A stretch of DNA of 43,811 nucleotides from an uncultured Lachnospiraceae bacterium (lineage in GTDB: Bacteria > Bacillota > Clostridia > Lachnospirales > Lachnospiraceae), in assembly GCA_944381745.1 (NCBI GenBank), contig CALWMI010000037.1, positions 1 to 43,811 on the forward strand, given 5' to 3'. Below the pieces are notes generated by a model. The model searched no databases and had not been told where the DNA came from. It saw nothing but the letters and a program-made list of their open reading frames with translations. Below are positions 24,829 to 32,530 of this stretch, piece by piece. The translations under genes and the position numbers were made by a program. Within the stretch, counting starts at the first letter, position 1, and every line of letters begins with the position of its first letter.

Positions 24829-24857
24829 TTGACAAAAAGCGGAAAATGCCGCACAAT
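24829..24857 (+). promoter_or_regulatory. Internal promoter before the BMC-H gene
   Basis: TTGACA (24829-24834), 17 bases and CACAAT (24852-24857), in the only sizeable gap of the BMC operon. A small GGGCATAATGCCC palindrome (about 24865-24877) follows. It would give extra message for the most abundant shell protein. Confidence 0.55.
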
Positions 24858-24964
24858 AGTGGCAGGGCATAATGCCCGGGCAGAATCCGAGATAGAACAG
24901 TAACTGGAACAACACAGAGCTTTGATAGTTTTAAGTGAAAAATAATCATACGGAGGGAATAATA

Positions 24965-25255
24965 ATGAAAGAAGCATTAGGAATGATCGAGACTCGCGGA
25001 CTGATTGGATCCATCGAGGCGGCAGATGCCATGGTAAAGGCTGCAAACGTAAGGCTGATCGGCAAGGTGCAGATCGGTTCTGGACTGGTAACGGTGATGG
25101 TGCGCGGAGACGTAGGCGCTGTGAAGGCAGCTGTGGACGCAGGCGCAGCGGCTGCAAAGCGTGTCGGCGAGCTGTACGGCGTACATGTCATCCCTCGTCC
25201 GCACTCTGACGTGGAGTACATCCTTCCCAGCATCGACCGCGGCGAAGAGGAGTAA
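24965..25255 (+). CDS. BMC-H major shell protein (PduA/EutM type)
   Basis: A 96-residue hexamer-forming shell protein, [20 protein letters not shown] at the start and [20 protein letters not shown] in the core. The pore loop reads KVQIGSGL. It is the only single-domain BMC protein in the window, so it should form most of the facets. An in-frame start lies ten codons upstream, but ATG 24965 is preceded by CGGAGGGA at ideal distance and begins the conserved sequence. Confidence 0.95.
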   Translation: MKEALGMIETRGLIGSIEAADAMVKAANVRLIGKVQIGSGLVTVMVRGDVGAVKAAVDAGAAAAKRVGELYGVHVIPRPHSDVEYILPSIDRGEEE

Positions 25256-25258
25256 CCC

Positions 25259-25525
25259 ATGTATACTGGCGTAGTGGCCGGCTCAGTGGTTGCAACCGTG
25301 AAGGATCCGGCGCTGGAGGGAGTCCCGCTGCTCCTCGTCCGCAAGATTGAGGACGGCAGAGAGGGAGATCTGATCATTGCGGCGGACCAGACCCGCCAGG
25401 CGGGGATGGGCGATTATATCTACATGATCGGCTCCAAGGAGGCGGCCAGGATTTTCCGCAGGGGGAACATACCGGTGGACGTGGCCATCGTCGGGTTTAT
25501 TGACACTTACAACGAGGAAATTTGA
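25259..25525 (+). CDS. BMC-P (EutN/CcmL family) shell vertex protein, second copy
   Basis: An 88-residue pentameric vertex protein: MYTGVVAGSVVATVKDPALEG at the start, a central RQAGMGDYIYMIGSKEAAR and the ending VAIVGFIDTYN are typical. It begins three bases after the BMC-H stop and is clearly coupled. It differs strongly from the first and third copies. Confidence 0.93.
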   Translation: MYTGVVAGSVVATVKDPALEGVPLLLVRKIEDGREGDLIIAADQTRQAGMGDYIYMIGSKEAARIFRRGNIPVDVAIVGFIDTYNEEI

Positions 25526-25542
25526 GAGAGGAGGGACTGGGG

Positions 25543-25851
25543 ATGCGTCTGGCAAAGGTTGTGGGAAATGTGATATCCACCGTCAAGGACGACGGGTATT
25601 ACGGATATAAGCTGATGCTTGTGGAGTATTTTGACCCGGAGACCGGCGCTCCCCAGGGCCCCCGGATGATTGCCTTTGACTGTGCGGACTCCGGGGTCGG
25701 GGATACGGTGATCGTGAACACGGATGGCGGCGCAGGCAACATGCTGTTCGACGACGAGTACGCCATCTTTGACCTGGTGATCTGCGGAGTGGTGGACAAT
25801 TATACGGTAGACGGAGAGACCCATGTGATACATGGGGCGGCGGAGAGCTGA
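25543..25851 (+). CDS. BMC-P (EutN/CcmL family) shell vertex protein, third copy
   Basis: A 102-residue vertex protein with MRLAKVVGNVISTVKDDGYYG, then a central ADSGVGDTVIVNTDGGAGNM and the ending DLVICGVVDNYTVDG. The ATG at 25543 is chosen over a TTG seven codons upstream, since GAGAGGAGGGA fits it. Three distinct BMC-P paralogs in one locus suggests mixed or specialised vertices. Confidence 0.93.
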   Translation: MRLAKVVGNVISTVKDDGYYGYKLMLVEYFDPETGAPQGPRMIAFDCADSGVGDTVIVNTDGGAGNMLFDDEYAIFDLVICGVVDNYTVDGETHVIHGAAES

Positions 25852-25886
25852 GAAGCGGAAGCTTAAGCGGCAGGAGGAGGCTGTAT

Positions 25887-26399
25887 ATGGAGCAGGGAGC
25901 ACAGGGCTCGATCGGGCCCAAGGACATCGCCGGTCAGCTGGCGGGTATCTATGAAGACTTTACGGAGGCTGTCCAGGCGCTGGGCGGCAAGGGGAAGAAG
26001 CGCTCCGGCAAGCTTGTCTCCAGCATGGCCAAGTGGGTCGGCGGAAGCCATGTGGTGACTGACCGGGAGCAGCTCTGCCAGAAGTTCCTGGCGGATGTGC
26101 AGAAACAGCTGGAGCTCTTGACGCTGTCCCTGGAGATCGCCACGGAGGAGGAAGCGGCGGAAGCCTGCGGCATCGCGGCGGATATCCTGACCGCGCCCAG
26201 GCCGTCCCAGTCCAATTCTACCACGGATCTCATGAAGCGGGCGATGATCGGCCAGGTCATGCCGTTCCTGAAGTACGTGAAGAGGGAGCAGCTGCAGGCA
26301 ATCCGGGACCGGTTGGACGGCGCCTATACGCGCTGGGCGATCCTGCCGGTGGAGAAAGAAGTGAAGAAGGAGCTGGACCGCCTGATCGGCCAGGATTAG
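25887..26399 (+). CDS. Hypothetical helical protein at the end of the BMC operon
   Basis: A 170-residue, mostly helical, charged protein that I do not recognise. It starts MEQGAQGSIGPKDIAGQL and contains a basic segment GGKGKKRSGK (about 33-42), a Leu-rich helix (FLADVQKQLELLTLSLEIA) and a charged C-terminal helix (VEKEVKKELDRLIGQ). GGCAGGAGGAGG gives it a strong ribosome binding site, 35 bases after the last shell gene. There are no membrane helices or signal peptide, so it is cytoplasmic or in the shell lumen. Position suggests a microcompartment assembly or cargo-adaptor role, which is a guess. Its stop overlaps the convergent gene by four bases. Confidence 0.7.
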   Translation: MEQGAQGSIGPKDIAGQLAGIYEDFTEAVQALGGKGKKRSGKLVSSMAKWVGGSHVVTDREQLCQKFLADVQKQLELLTLSLEIATEEEAAEACGIAADILTAPRPSQSNSTTDLMKRAMIGQVMPFLKYVKREQLQAIRDRLDGAYTRWAILPVEKEVKKELDRLIGQD

Positions 26400-26692
26400 C
26401 CCAGGAGATAGAAGGCGTATACGGCCAGCACGATCTGGATGATGAGAACAAGCGGCATCCCAATGGTAAATTTCAGGTGCCTCGTCTTGTGGCGGAAGGC
26501 CGCCATTCCCAAAATAGAACCTACAGACCCGCCCAGAATGGCAGCGAGGAAGAGCGTGCGCTCAGGAATCCGCCATTTTCCACGGCGGGCTTTTTGTTTG
26601 TCCGCGCCCATGAGGGCGAAAGCCACCAGGTTTATGAGGGCGAGATAGAGAAGCAGCAGCCGGACGGCAGCGGCAGGCAGGGCAGACAGCAT
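26396..26692 (-). CDS. DUF1294 family membrane protein
   Basis: A 98-residue protein with the DUF1294 pattern: a first helix ending in LINLVAFALMGADKQKARRGKWRIPE, then a short Gly-rich helix (LFLAAILGGSVGSILGMAAFRHKTRH) and a last membrane helix (PLVLIIQIVLAVYAFYL). Function unknown. Convergent with, and overlapping by four bases, the end of the BMC operon, and divergent from glyA. AAGGAGGATC precedes the start on the minus strand. Confidence 0.9.
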   Translation of the reverse strand: MLSALPAAAVRLLLLYLALINLVAFALMGADKQKARRGKWRIPERTLFLAAILGGSVGSILGMAAFRHKTRHLKFTIGMPLVLIIQIVLAVYAFYLLG

Positions 26693-26717
26693 AGGGATCC
26701 TCCTTTTCCAAAAGCTC

Positions 26718-26747
26718 TTTACTATTTCCTCTGCGGAATGCTATAAT
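26718..26747 (+). promoter_or_regulatory. Promoter of glyA
   Basis: TTTACT (26718-26723), 18 bases and TATAAT (26742-26747), about 45 bases before the start codon. Confidence 0.75.
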
Positions 26748-26793
26748 GATATCAATATTTCGGTAAAATTTCAACACGGAGGGATTGTGGACA

Positions 26794-28032
26794 ATGTACA
26801 GTTTTGAGGAGATTGTAAAGACAGACCCCGAAGTCGCCCAGGCGATTGACCACGAGCTGAAGCGGCAGAACAGCCATATCGAGCTGATTGCCTCTGAGAA
26901 CTGGGTCAGCAAGGCCGTGATGGCGGCGATGGGGAGCCCGATGACCAATAAGTATGCGGAAGGGTATCCGGGCAAGCGCTATTACGGCGGCTGCGAGAAT
27001 ATGGATATCGTGGAGAACCTGGCCATCGAGCGGGCGAAGAAGCTTTTTGGCTGCGACTATGCCAACGTGCAGCCCCATTCGGGCGCGCAGGCCAACATGG
27101 CGTGCTTCTTCGCGATGATGGAGCCGGGAGATACCTTCATGGGCATGAGCCTCGACCATGGCGGCCATCTGTCCCACGGAAGCCCGGTGAACATGTCCGG
27201 GAAGTATTTCCATGTGGTGCCCTACGGAGTGAATGACGAGGGCTTCATCGACTACGACGAGGTGCTGCGCATCGCCAAGGAGTGCAGGCCGAAGCTGATC
27301 GTGGCGGGAGCCAGCGCCTATGCCCGGACGATTGATTTCAAGAGGTTCCGGGAGATCTGCGACGAGGTGGGAGCCTACCTGATGGCAGATATCGCCCACA
27401 TCGCGGGGCCGGTGGCGGCAGGGCTGCATCCAAGCCCCTTCCCGTATGCGGACGTGGTGACCACCACGACCCACAAGACTCTGCGCGGGCCCAGGGGCGG
27501 CGTCATCCTGGCCAACGAGGAGGCGGCGAAGAAGTTCAATTTCAACAAGGCGGTGTTCCCGGGCATCCAGGGCGGCCCGCTGATGCATGTCATCGCTGCC
27601 AAGGCCGTCTGCCTGAAGGAGGCGCTGGATCCGTCGTTCAGAGTGTACCAGGAGCAGGTGCTGAAGAATGCCAAGGCTCTGGCCTCCGGCCTGATGAGCC
27701 GGGGCGTGCGCATCGTCTCCGGCGGCACGGACAACCATCTGATGCTGGTGGATCTGACAAGCGTGGGCATCACCGGCAAGGCGGCGGAGAAGCTTCTGGA
27801 CCGGGCGAACATCACCTGCAATAAGAACACGATCCCCAATGATCCCCAGTCCCCGTTTGTCACAAGCGGGCTGCGGCTCGGCTCCCCGGCAGTGACCTCC
27901 CGGGGGCTGAAGGAAGACGATATGGACCGGATCGCAGAGGCGATCGCCCTGATGCTCAAGGATGCGGATGCCAACGAGGAGCAGGCGAGAGCCATCGTGC
28001 GGGAGATCACAGAGAAATATCCGCTGATCTAA
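26794..28032 (+). CDS. glyA: Serine hydroxymethyltransferase
   Basis: The pyridoxal-phosphate enzyme that converts serine and tetrahydrofolate to glycine and methylene-tetrahydrofolate. The 412 residues show [33 protein letters not shown] in pieces, [14 protein letters not shown] and the PLP lysine K228 in [17 protein letters not shown] 26794 is chosen over a GTG three codons upstream because CGGAGGG lies about ten bases before it. Single-gene transcription unit with its own promoter and terminator. Confidence 0.97.
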   Translation: MYSFEEIVKTDPEVAQAIDHELKRQNSHIELIASENWVSKAVMAAMGSPMTNKYAEGYPGKRYYGGCENMDIVENLAIERAKKLFGCDYANVQPHSGAQANMACFFAMMEPGDTFMGMSLDHGGHLSHGSPVNMSGKYFHVVPYGVNDEGFIDYDEVLRIAKECRPKLIVAGASAYARTIDFKRFREICDEVGAYLMADIAHIAGPVAAGLHPSPFPYADVVTTTTHKTLRGPRGGVILANEEAAKKFNFNKAVFPGIQGGPLMHVIAAKAVCLKEALDPSFRVYQEQVLKNAKALASGLMSRGVRIVSGGTDNHLMLVDLTSVGITGKAAEKLLDRANITCNKNTIPNDPQSPFVTSGLRLGSPAVTSRGLKEDDMDRIAEAIALMLKDADANEEQARAIVREITEKYPLI

Positions 28033-28064
28033 GTGTTGGCGTATAAGGTATAGAGGCTGAAAGG

Positions 28065-28110
28065 AAATCCCTTTGTCTGTGCAGGCTGTGCCAGGACAAA
28101 GGGATTTTTT
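28065..28110 (+). terminator. Rho-independent terminator after glyA
   Basis: AAATCCCTTTGTC (28065-28077) pairs perfectly with GACAAAGGGATTT (28095-28107) and is followed by further Ts. Confidence 0.93.
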
Positions 28111-28125
28111 GACGCGGATGTGGGA

Positions 28126-29421
28126 TTAGATACAAAATGCGGCGTAGAGGGGGACCGTCTTTTTATTGTCCTGAAAGCCGAAGTTTTTGGCAGAGAGCTT
28201 GATGGCGTAGGCGGGCTTGTAGGTGTCCATATAGACCTTTAAGCTCTTTGCCTTGGTGTTGTCAGCGGACTTTACTTCGACGGGGATAAGCTGGCCATCA
28301 CGCTGAATGACAAAATCGATTTCGGCTCCGCGCTCAGACTCCCAATAGTAGGTCTTATATCCGCTAATGGCAAGCTGCACATCCACATAGTTTTCAGCCA
28401 TACCGCCCTTAAAGTCATTCAGCTCCTCGACCATATAGAGGACATCATTTGCCGCCAAGTCTTTTTTTGCACAGAGCAGCCCTAAGTCGGAAACATAAAT
28501 CTTGAACGCATCCATATCACGGTAATTCTCCAAAGGCTTCTTGATTTGCCCCACCTTATATACCTGCGAAACGATGCCAGAAAGACAGAGCCATTCGATG
28601 GCGTTTTCAAACTCGGAAGCCCTGCCGCCTTTCTTTATTAGTTTATACTGGAAACGGGTATTTTTTTTTGAGAGCTGTACCGTAATGTTGTCATAGACAA
28701 GCCTTGTTTTCTTGATTTCGTTTACATTGTTGTATTTGCTCATGTCGTTCAGATAGCTTGCAAGTATGGTATCCTGCGTGTGGCGCACAAGGATATAATC
28801 CTGTGTCTCTTTAAACTGCAAGACGCATTCAGGCATGCCGCCTACAACGAGATATTGCCTGTAAAGCCGCATTGCCGCATCGTGCAGGGCAGACGGCATT
28901 GGCGTATTGGTTTCAAAGCATTTTTTTATTTGCGCTACAAGAGCGTCCTCACCTAAAGCCAACATAAATTCCTCCATATCCATCGGAGACAGCGTTTTCA
29001 TATCGGCCTTACCAACAGGGAAAGAGAATTTCGCCCTGCCTACCGCCACGCCCAGCAAACTGCCGAGAGCTGCGATATGATAGTCTGGAGCGTCCTCACA
29101 AAAATATTTCAGGGAAGTCAAAGCCCGCTCGCAAAGCTGCACTTCGTCAAATACGATCAGCGTCTTATCCTTTACAATCGTCTGGCCTGCGATGTGTGAT
29201 AAAAGGGGTATCAGATAATCGGGACTGATATTTTCCTCAAAGGTTTCGTTCAGCTTTGGATTTGTTTCAAAATTGAAATAGGCCACATTTTCATAATGGG
29301 AGCGCCCAAACTCTAAAATCGAGTAGGTTTTTCCGACCTGTCTTGCCCCCTGTAAAATCAGGGGCTTGCGGTATTTGTTTTCTTTCCATGCCTCCAAGAA
29401 GCCCATAATCTTTCTATACAT
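28126..29421 (-). CDS. AAA_14 / DUF4143 family ATPase
   Basis: A 431-residue stand-alone ATPase. Walker A is GARQVGKT (residues 25-32) and Walker B TLIVFDEVQ (about 86-94). The C-terminal DUF4143 part holds ESERGAEIDFVIQRDGQLIPVEVKSA, a restriction-endonuclease-like E...D...ExK pattern. These proteins are common, often horizontally exchanged, in anaerobes and of unclear role. Base composition and codon use are clearly more AT-rich than in the neighbouring genes (for example many A/T-ending codons and poly-T tracts), a sign of recent acquisition. AAGGAGGG precedes the start. No integrase or transposase is next to it. Confidence 0.9.
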   Translation of the reverse strand: MYRKIMGFLEAWKENKYRKPLILQGARQVGKTYSILEFGRSHYENVAYFNFETNPKLNETFEENISPDYLIPLLSHIAGQTIVKDKTLIVFDEVQLCERALTSLKYFCEDAPDYHIAALGSLLGVAVGRAKFSFPVGKADMKTLSPMDMEEFMLALGEDALVAQIKKCFETNTPMPSALHDAAMRLYRQYLVVGGMPECVLQFKETQDYILVRHTQDTILASYLNDMSKYNNVNEIKKTRLVYDNITVQLSKKNTRFQYKLIKKGGRASEFENAIEWLCLSGIVSQVYKVGQIKKPLENYRDMDAFKIYVSDLGLLCAKKDLAANDVLYMVEELNDFKGGMAENYVDVQLAISGYKTYYWESERGAEIDFVIQRDGQLIPVEVKSADNTKAKSLKVYMDTYKPAYAIKLSAKNFGFQDNKKTVPLYAAFCI

Positions 29422-29459
29422 AACATAGCACCCTCCTTATTGTTCTATCATAATGCATA

Positions 29460-29512
29460 TTCATGTAAATATCAATAAATTTTAAACGATTTTAGACATT
29501 AAATTACATGAA
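29460..29512. promoter_or_regulatory. Inverted repeat upstream of the DUF4143 ATPase gene
   Basis: Perfect arms TTCATGTAA (29460-29468) and TTACATGAA (29504-29512) are 35 bases apart in AT-rich DNA, 39 bases upstream of the ATPase start. It could be a regulator site or the remains of an insertion end. Confidence 0.4.
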
Positions 29513-29666
29513 TTTTCTATTAAATCTATCAAAATTCGACATGAATAATGCCCGCGGGCAGGAGAGCACTGTCCTCGCCATATGGCTCTGCAAAAGGCCG
29601 CCCACATCGCAGTAAGAAATTTGTAAGAAAACATTTCGCAAACAATCCCCTCCCAGAAAGCAATCT

Positions 29667-29700
29667 ATGATATAATAGCCGCAGGCGGCAATTATATCAT
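29667..29700 (+). promoter_or_regulatory. Palindromic hairpin containing an extended -10 element, before the ABC operon
   Basis: ATGATATAAT (29667-29676) and ATTATATCAT (29691-29700) are perfect inverted arms, with a second GCCGC/GCGGC stem inside. The left arm contains TGATATAAT, an extended -10, so the palindrome overlaps the start of transcription of the operon that begins at 29774. No good -35 is present. Confidence 0.55.
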
Positions 29701-29773
29701 TTGCGCAAACCGGTCTGTGCGTTCACTGCACACGGACAGGCAATGATACCCGCGGGATGAGGAGGGCATTTGG

Positions 29774-30493
29774 ATGGCTGGAAAAGAAAAGAGGCCGATA
29801 ATTGAGACCAGGAAGCTGTACAAGGTGTATTCCCTGGGGGAGAACCGGGTGTTTGCCCTGAACGGGGTAGATTTGTCCATCCGGGAGGGAGAGTTCTGTT
29901 CCATCGTGGGAACCTCCGGTTCCGGGAAGTCCACGCTCCTAAATATGCTGGCGGGGCTGGAGAAGCCGACGAAGGGGGAGATTGTCATCGGCGGCTCCCA
30001 CATCGAGAAGATGACGGAGAACCAGCTGGTGAAATTCCGCAGGGAGAACGTGGGATTCATCTTCCAGTCCTTCAACCTGCTGGGCACGCTGAATTCGGTG
30101 GAGAATGTGGCCCTGCCCCTGACGTTCCGGGGAGTGAAGAAGGAGATCCGCAACAAGAAGGCGGAGGAGATGCTGAAGCTGGTGGGGCTGTCAAAGCAGA
30201 TGAAGAACAAGCCCACCCAGATGTCCGGCGGGCAGCAGCAGCGGGTGGGGGTGGCCCGGGCGCTGGTGATGGACCCGAAGATCATCTTTGCGGACGAGCC
30301 CACGGGGAACCTGGATTCCCACACCTCTGCGGAGGTGATGGAGCTGATGCGCAGGGTCGTGAAGGAGCAGCACAAGACGCTGGTGATGGTCACCCACGAC
30401 AACCATCTGGCTGGCTTTGCAGACCGGATCTTCCACATCATCGACGGGAAGATCGTTAAGATAGAGGAGCGAGAAAACTACAGGGAGGAATAA
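29774..30493 (+). CDS. ABC transporter ATP-binding protein (MacB/LolD type)
   Basis: A 239-residue ATPase with Walker A GTSGSGKST (about 50-58), signature MSGGQQQRVG and Walker B IIFADEPTGNLDSHTS, the form typical of MacB/LolD-family systems that work mechanically on envelope substrates. It has a GAGGAGGG ribosome binding site. It is the first gene of a three-gene unit with an exported protein and a MacB-type permease. Confidence 0.95.
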   Translation: MAGKEKRPIIETRKLYKVYSLGENRVFALNGVDLSIREGEFCSIVGTSGSGKSTLLNMLAGLEKPTKGEIVIGGSHIEKMTENQLVKFRRENVGFIFQSFNLLGTLNSVENVALPLTFRGVKKEIRNKKAEEMLKLVGLSKQMKNKPTQMSGGQQQRVGVARALVMDPKIIFADEPTGNLDSHTSAEVMELMRRVVKEQHKTLVMVTHDNHLAGFADRIFHIIDGKIVKIEERENYREE

Positions 30494-30498
30494 ATGGC

Positions 30499-32529
30499 AT
30501 GAAGGGGTTTAAGAGAGCAGTAATCGGAGCAGCGGTGATGGCAGTGTGTATGTCTGGCTTGCAGCCGGGCAGCCAGGTGAGGGCGTCGAGCCTGACCGCA
30601 GGGGGCGCCGACTTGGAGGTGGGCGTGGGCGATGTGGAGACGGTCGACCAGGCCCGGGAGCGGGTGAAGCTGGAGATCCAGGATTACTGCGAGCGGCAGA
30701 AGGGGATGACCGAGGACAAAGCCACACAGGATAAGCTGGATGAGATCTGCAAGAAATATACAGATATGGCAGCCAGCCGTTACTCCAAGGATGGACTGAA
30801 GCAGCTGGGCAAGGACGCCAAGGCCAAGATGGACGAGGCGTTGGCCGCCTGGCAGCAGACCCAGGGCGGCGCAGGCGGCTCCGGAAGCGGGGACGGCAGC
30901 ACCGGCGGGGACGGAGGCTCCGGGCAGACCGGTGATTATACTGAGGAGAGCGCTATTAAGGCCATCGAGGACTATGCGGCCATCGTGCTCCAGGACTGCT
31001 ATGACCGGGATGCGGTGGAGGAGATCAAGAACTATGCCATCCAGGAGATCAACAACCGGGCGGGCTCCTGGACATCCAGCGGCCTCGCTGAGTTTGTGAG
31101 CAAGACGAAGGCCAGGATGGAGGCCTACGACTACGCCAACTACACAGAGCCGGAGGAGGAGCCGGAGCTTCCGGCCCCCACAGACTATGTGCAGGTGGGG
31201 GGCAACTGGGTGACGCCGGTGGCCACCTACGGCCAGCGGGTGAGCGTGGTGCTCCCCATCGTGAATATGGCCAAGGAGGACGCCTACGATGTGATTGTGA
31301 CCCCAGTGCTGGATGCAGACCCGGAGGTGTGGCCGTTTGACATCGAGCAGTCGTCCTACACGGTGAAGCTGGACTGCCTGGCCGGGGAGAATGTGAACCC
31401 GGACGCGATGGCCAGGCGCCAGGAGATCACCTGGAATTTCCGGACGAGGGAGGATGTGACCTCGGGCTACAAGAAGATCGGTTTCCTGGTGCAGTACACC
31501 AATTCCGCCGGGGAGAAGGTCAACACGACGCTGTCCACCTACGTGGAGGCCGTGGGCGCGCCGGGCTCCGGCAAAGGGGACGCCACCTCCACGCCCCGTC
31601 TCATTGTGACCGGCTTCGAGACAAACCCGGCGGAGGTGCAGGCTGGGGATGAGTTCAACCTGGTGATCCACATGAAGAACACGTCCAAGCGCACGGATGT
31701 GTCCAACGTGGAGTTCACGCTGAAGGCAGCCACGGAAGGGACGGATGAGAACGCAGTCTACGAGGCGTTCCTGCCGGTGGCGGGCTCCAACACGGTCTTT
31801 GTGGACAATATCCCCAAGGACGGCACAACGGATATCAGCATCGACCTGAAGGCGAAGGCTGACCTGGCCCAGAAGCCTTACGTGATGAATATCTCCATGA
31901 AATACGAGGACGAGAACCTCAAGGAATTTACCGCAGATTCCAGCGTATCCATCCCGGTACACCAGGAGGCGCGTTTTGAGATCAGCGAGCCGGACGTGAT
32001 GCCCAACGCCATCGACGTGGGCAGCGAGTCCAATATTATGTTCAGCATCTACAACACAGGCAAGACGACGCTGTACAATGTGTCTGTCCGCTTCGAGGGG
32101 GACAGCATCTCCGGCGGCGAAGCCTTTGTGGGCAACATCTCCCCGGGCGGGACAGGCCAGGTGGATACCATGGTCATGGGCCAGGCTCCCACGATGGACG
32201 ACGGCCTGGTGAAGGCGGTTATCAGCTACGAGGACAACGAGACGAACAAGAGCGAGACGGGGAAGGAATTTACGCTGTATGTGTCCGAGCCGGTGTATGA
32301 CGATATCTACATGGATTATATGCCAATGGAGGAGGAGACGCAGAGCGGCCCGCCGGCCTGGGCTGTCGTACTGATCGTCCTGGTGCTGCTGGCGGCAGCT
32401 ATCACGGCGGCGGTGGTGATCCGCAGGAAGAAGAAGGCCAAGGCCGCAGCCCTGCTGGAGGAATCCCTGGTGGACGAAGCACTGGGCGGGGAGGAAGAAC
32501 CGAAGACGGACGAGGATAAAGGAGAATGA
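30499..32529 (+). CDS. Exported, membrane-anchored accessory protein of the ABC system
   Basis: A 676-residue protein with an N-terminal signal peptide (about 1-31). The extracytoplasmic part holds two related helical segments (about 42-116 and 145-210) separated by a Gly/Ser linker, then several beta-rich repeats like CARDB/S-layer-type domains (for example DEFNLVIHMKNTSKRTDVSNV and SNIMFSIYNTGKTTLYNVSV). A single C-terminal helix (WAVVLIVLVLLAAAITAAVV) precedes a short Lys/Arg-rich cytoplasmic tail. The gene is fused by spacing (5 and 1 bases) between the ATPase and the permease, so it probably acts as the extracellular partner. Its substrate is unknown. Confidence 0.85.
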   Translation: MKGFKRAVIGAAVMAVCMSGLQPGSQVRASSLTAGGADLEVGVGDVETVDQARERVKLEIQDYCERQKGMTEDKATQDKLDEICKKYTDMAASRYSKDGLKQLGKDAKAKMDEALAAWQQTQGGAGGSGSGDGSTGGDGGSGQTGDYTEESAIKAIEDYAAIVLQDCYDRDAVEEIKNYAIQEINNRAGSWTSSGLAEFVSKTKARMEAYDYANYTEPEEEPELPAPTDYVQVGGNWVTPVATYGQRVSVVLPIVNMAKEDAYDVIVTPVLDADPEVWPFDIEQSSYTVKLDCLAGENVNPDAMARRQEITWNFRTREDVTSGYKKIGFLVQYTNSAGEKVNTTLSTYVEAVGAPGSGKGDATSTPRLIVTGFETNPAEVQAGDEFNLVIHMKNTSKRTDVSNVEFTLKAATEGTDENAVYEAFLPVAGSNTVFVDNIPKDGTTDISIDLKAKADLAQKPYVMNISMKYEDENLKEFTADSSVSIPVHQEARFEISEPDVMPNAIDVGSESNIMFSIYNTGKTTLYNVSVRFEGDSISGGEAFVGNISPGGTGQVDTMVMGQAPTMDDGLVKAVISYEDNETNKSETGKEFTLYVSEPVYDDIYMDYMPMEEETQSGPPAWAVVLIVLVLLAAAITAAVVIRRKKKAKAAALLEESLVDEALGGEEEPKTDEDKGE

Positions 32530-32530
32530 G

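Larger units (their letters stand above)
29422..29773. other. 352-base AT-rich intergenic region between divergent genes
   Basis: It holds the leader of the ATPase gene, an inverted repeat (29460-29512), a perfect 12-base palindrome TGCCCGCGGGCA (29549-29560) and the hairpin promoter region of the ABC operon (29667-29700). No gene is seen. Confidence 0.7.

Noticed and set aside
18025-26399. Propanediol, ethanolamine, choline (glycyl-radical) or carboxysome type BMC
   Set aside because: No diol dehydratase, ethanolamine lyase, glycyl-radical enzyme or carbonic anhydrase is encoded; the enzymes present are an aldolase and a RuBisCO-like protein. A fucose/rhamnose BMC remains the closest known alternative but does not explain mtnK and mtnA.
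28126-29773. Integrated mobile element
   Set aside because: No transposase, integrase or terminal repeats with target duplication are seen; only composition and an isolated inverted repeat suggest transfer.
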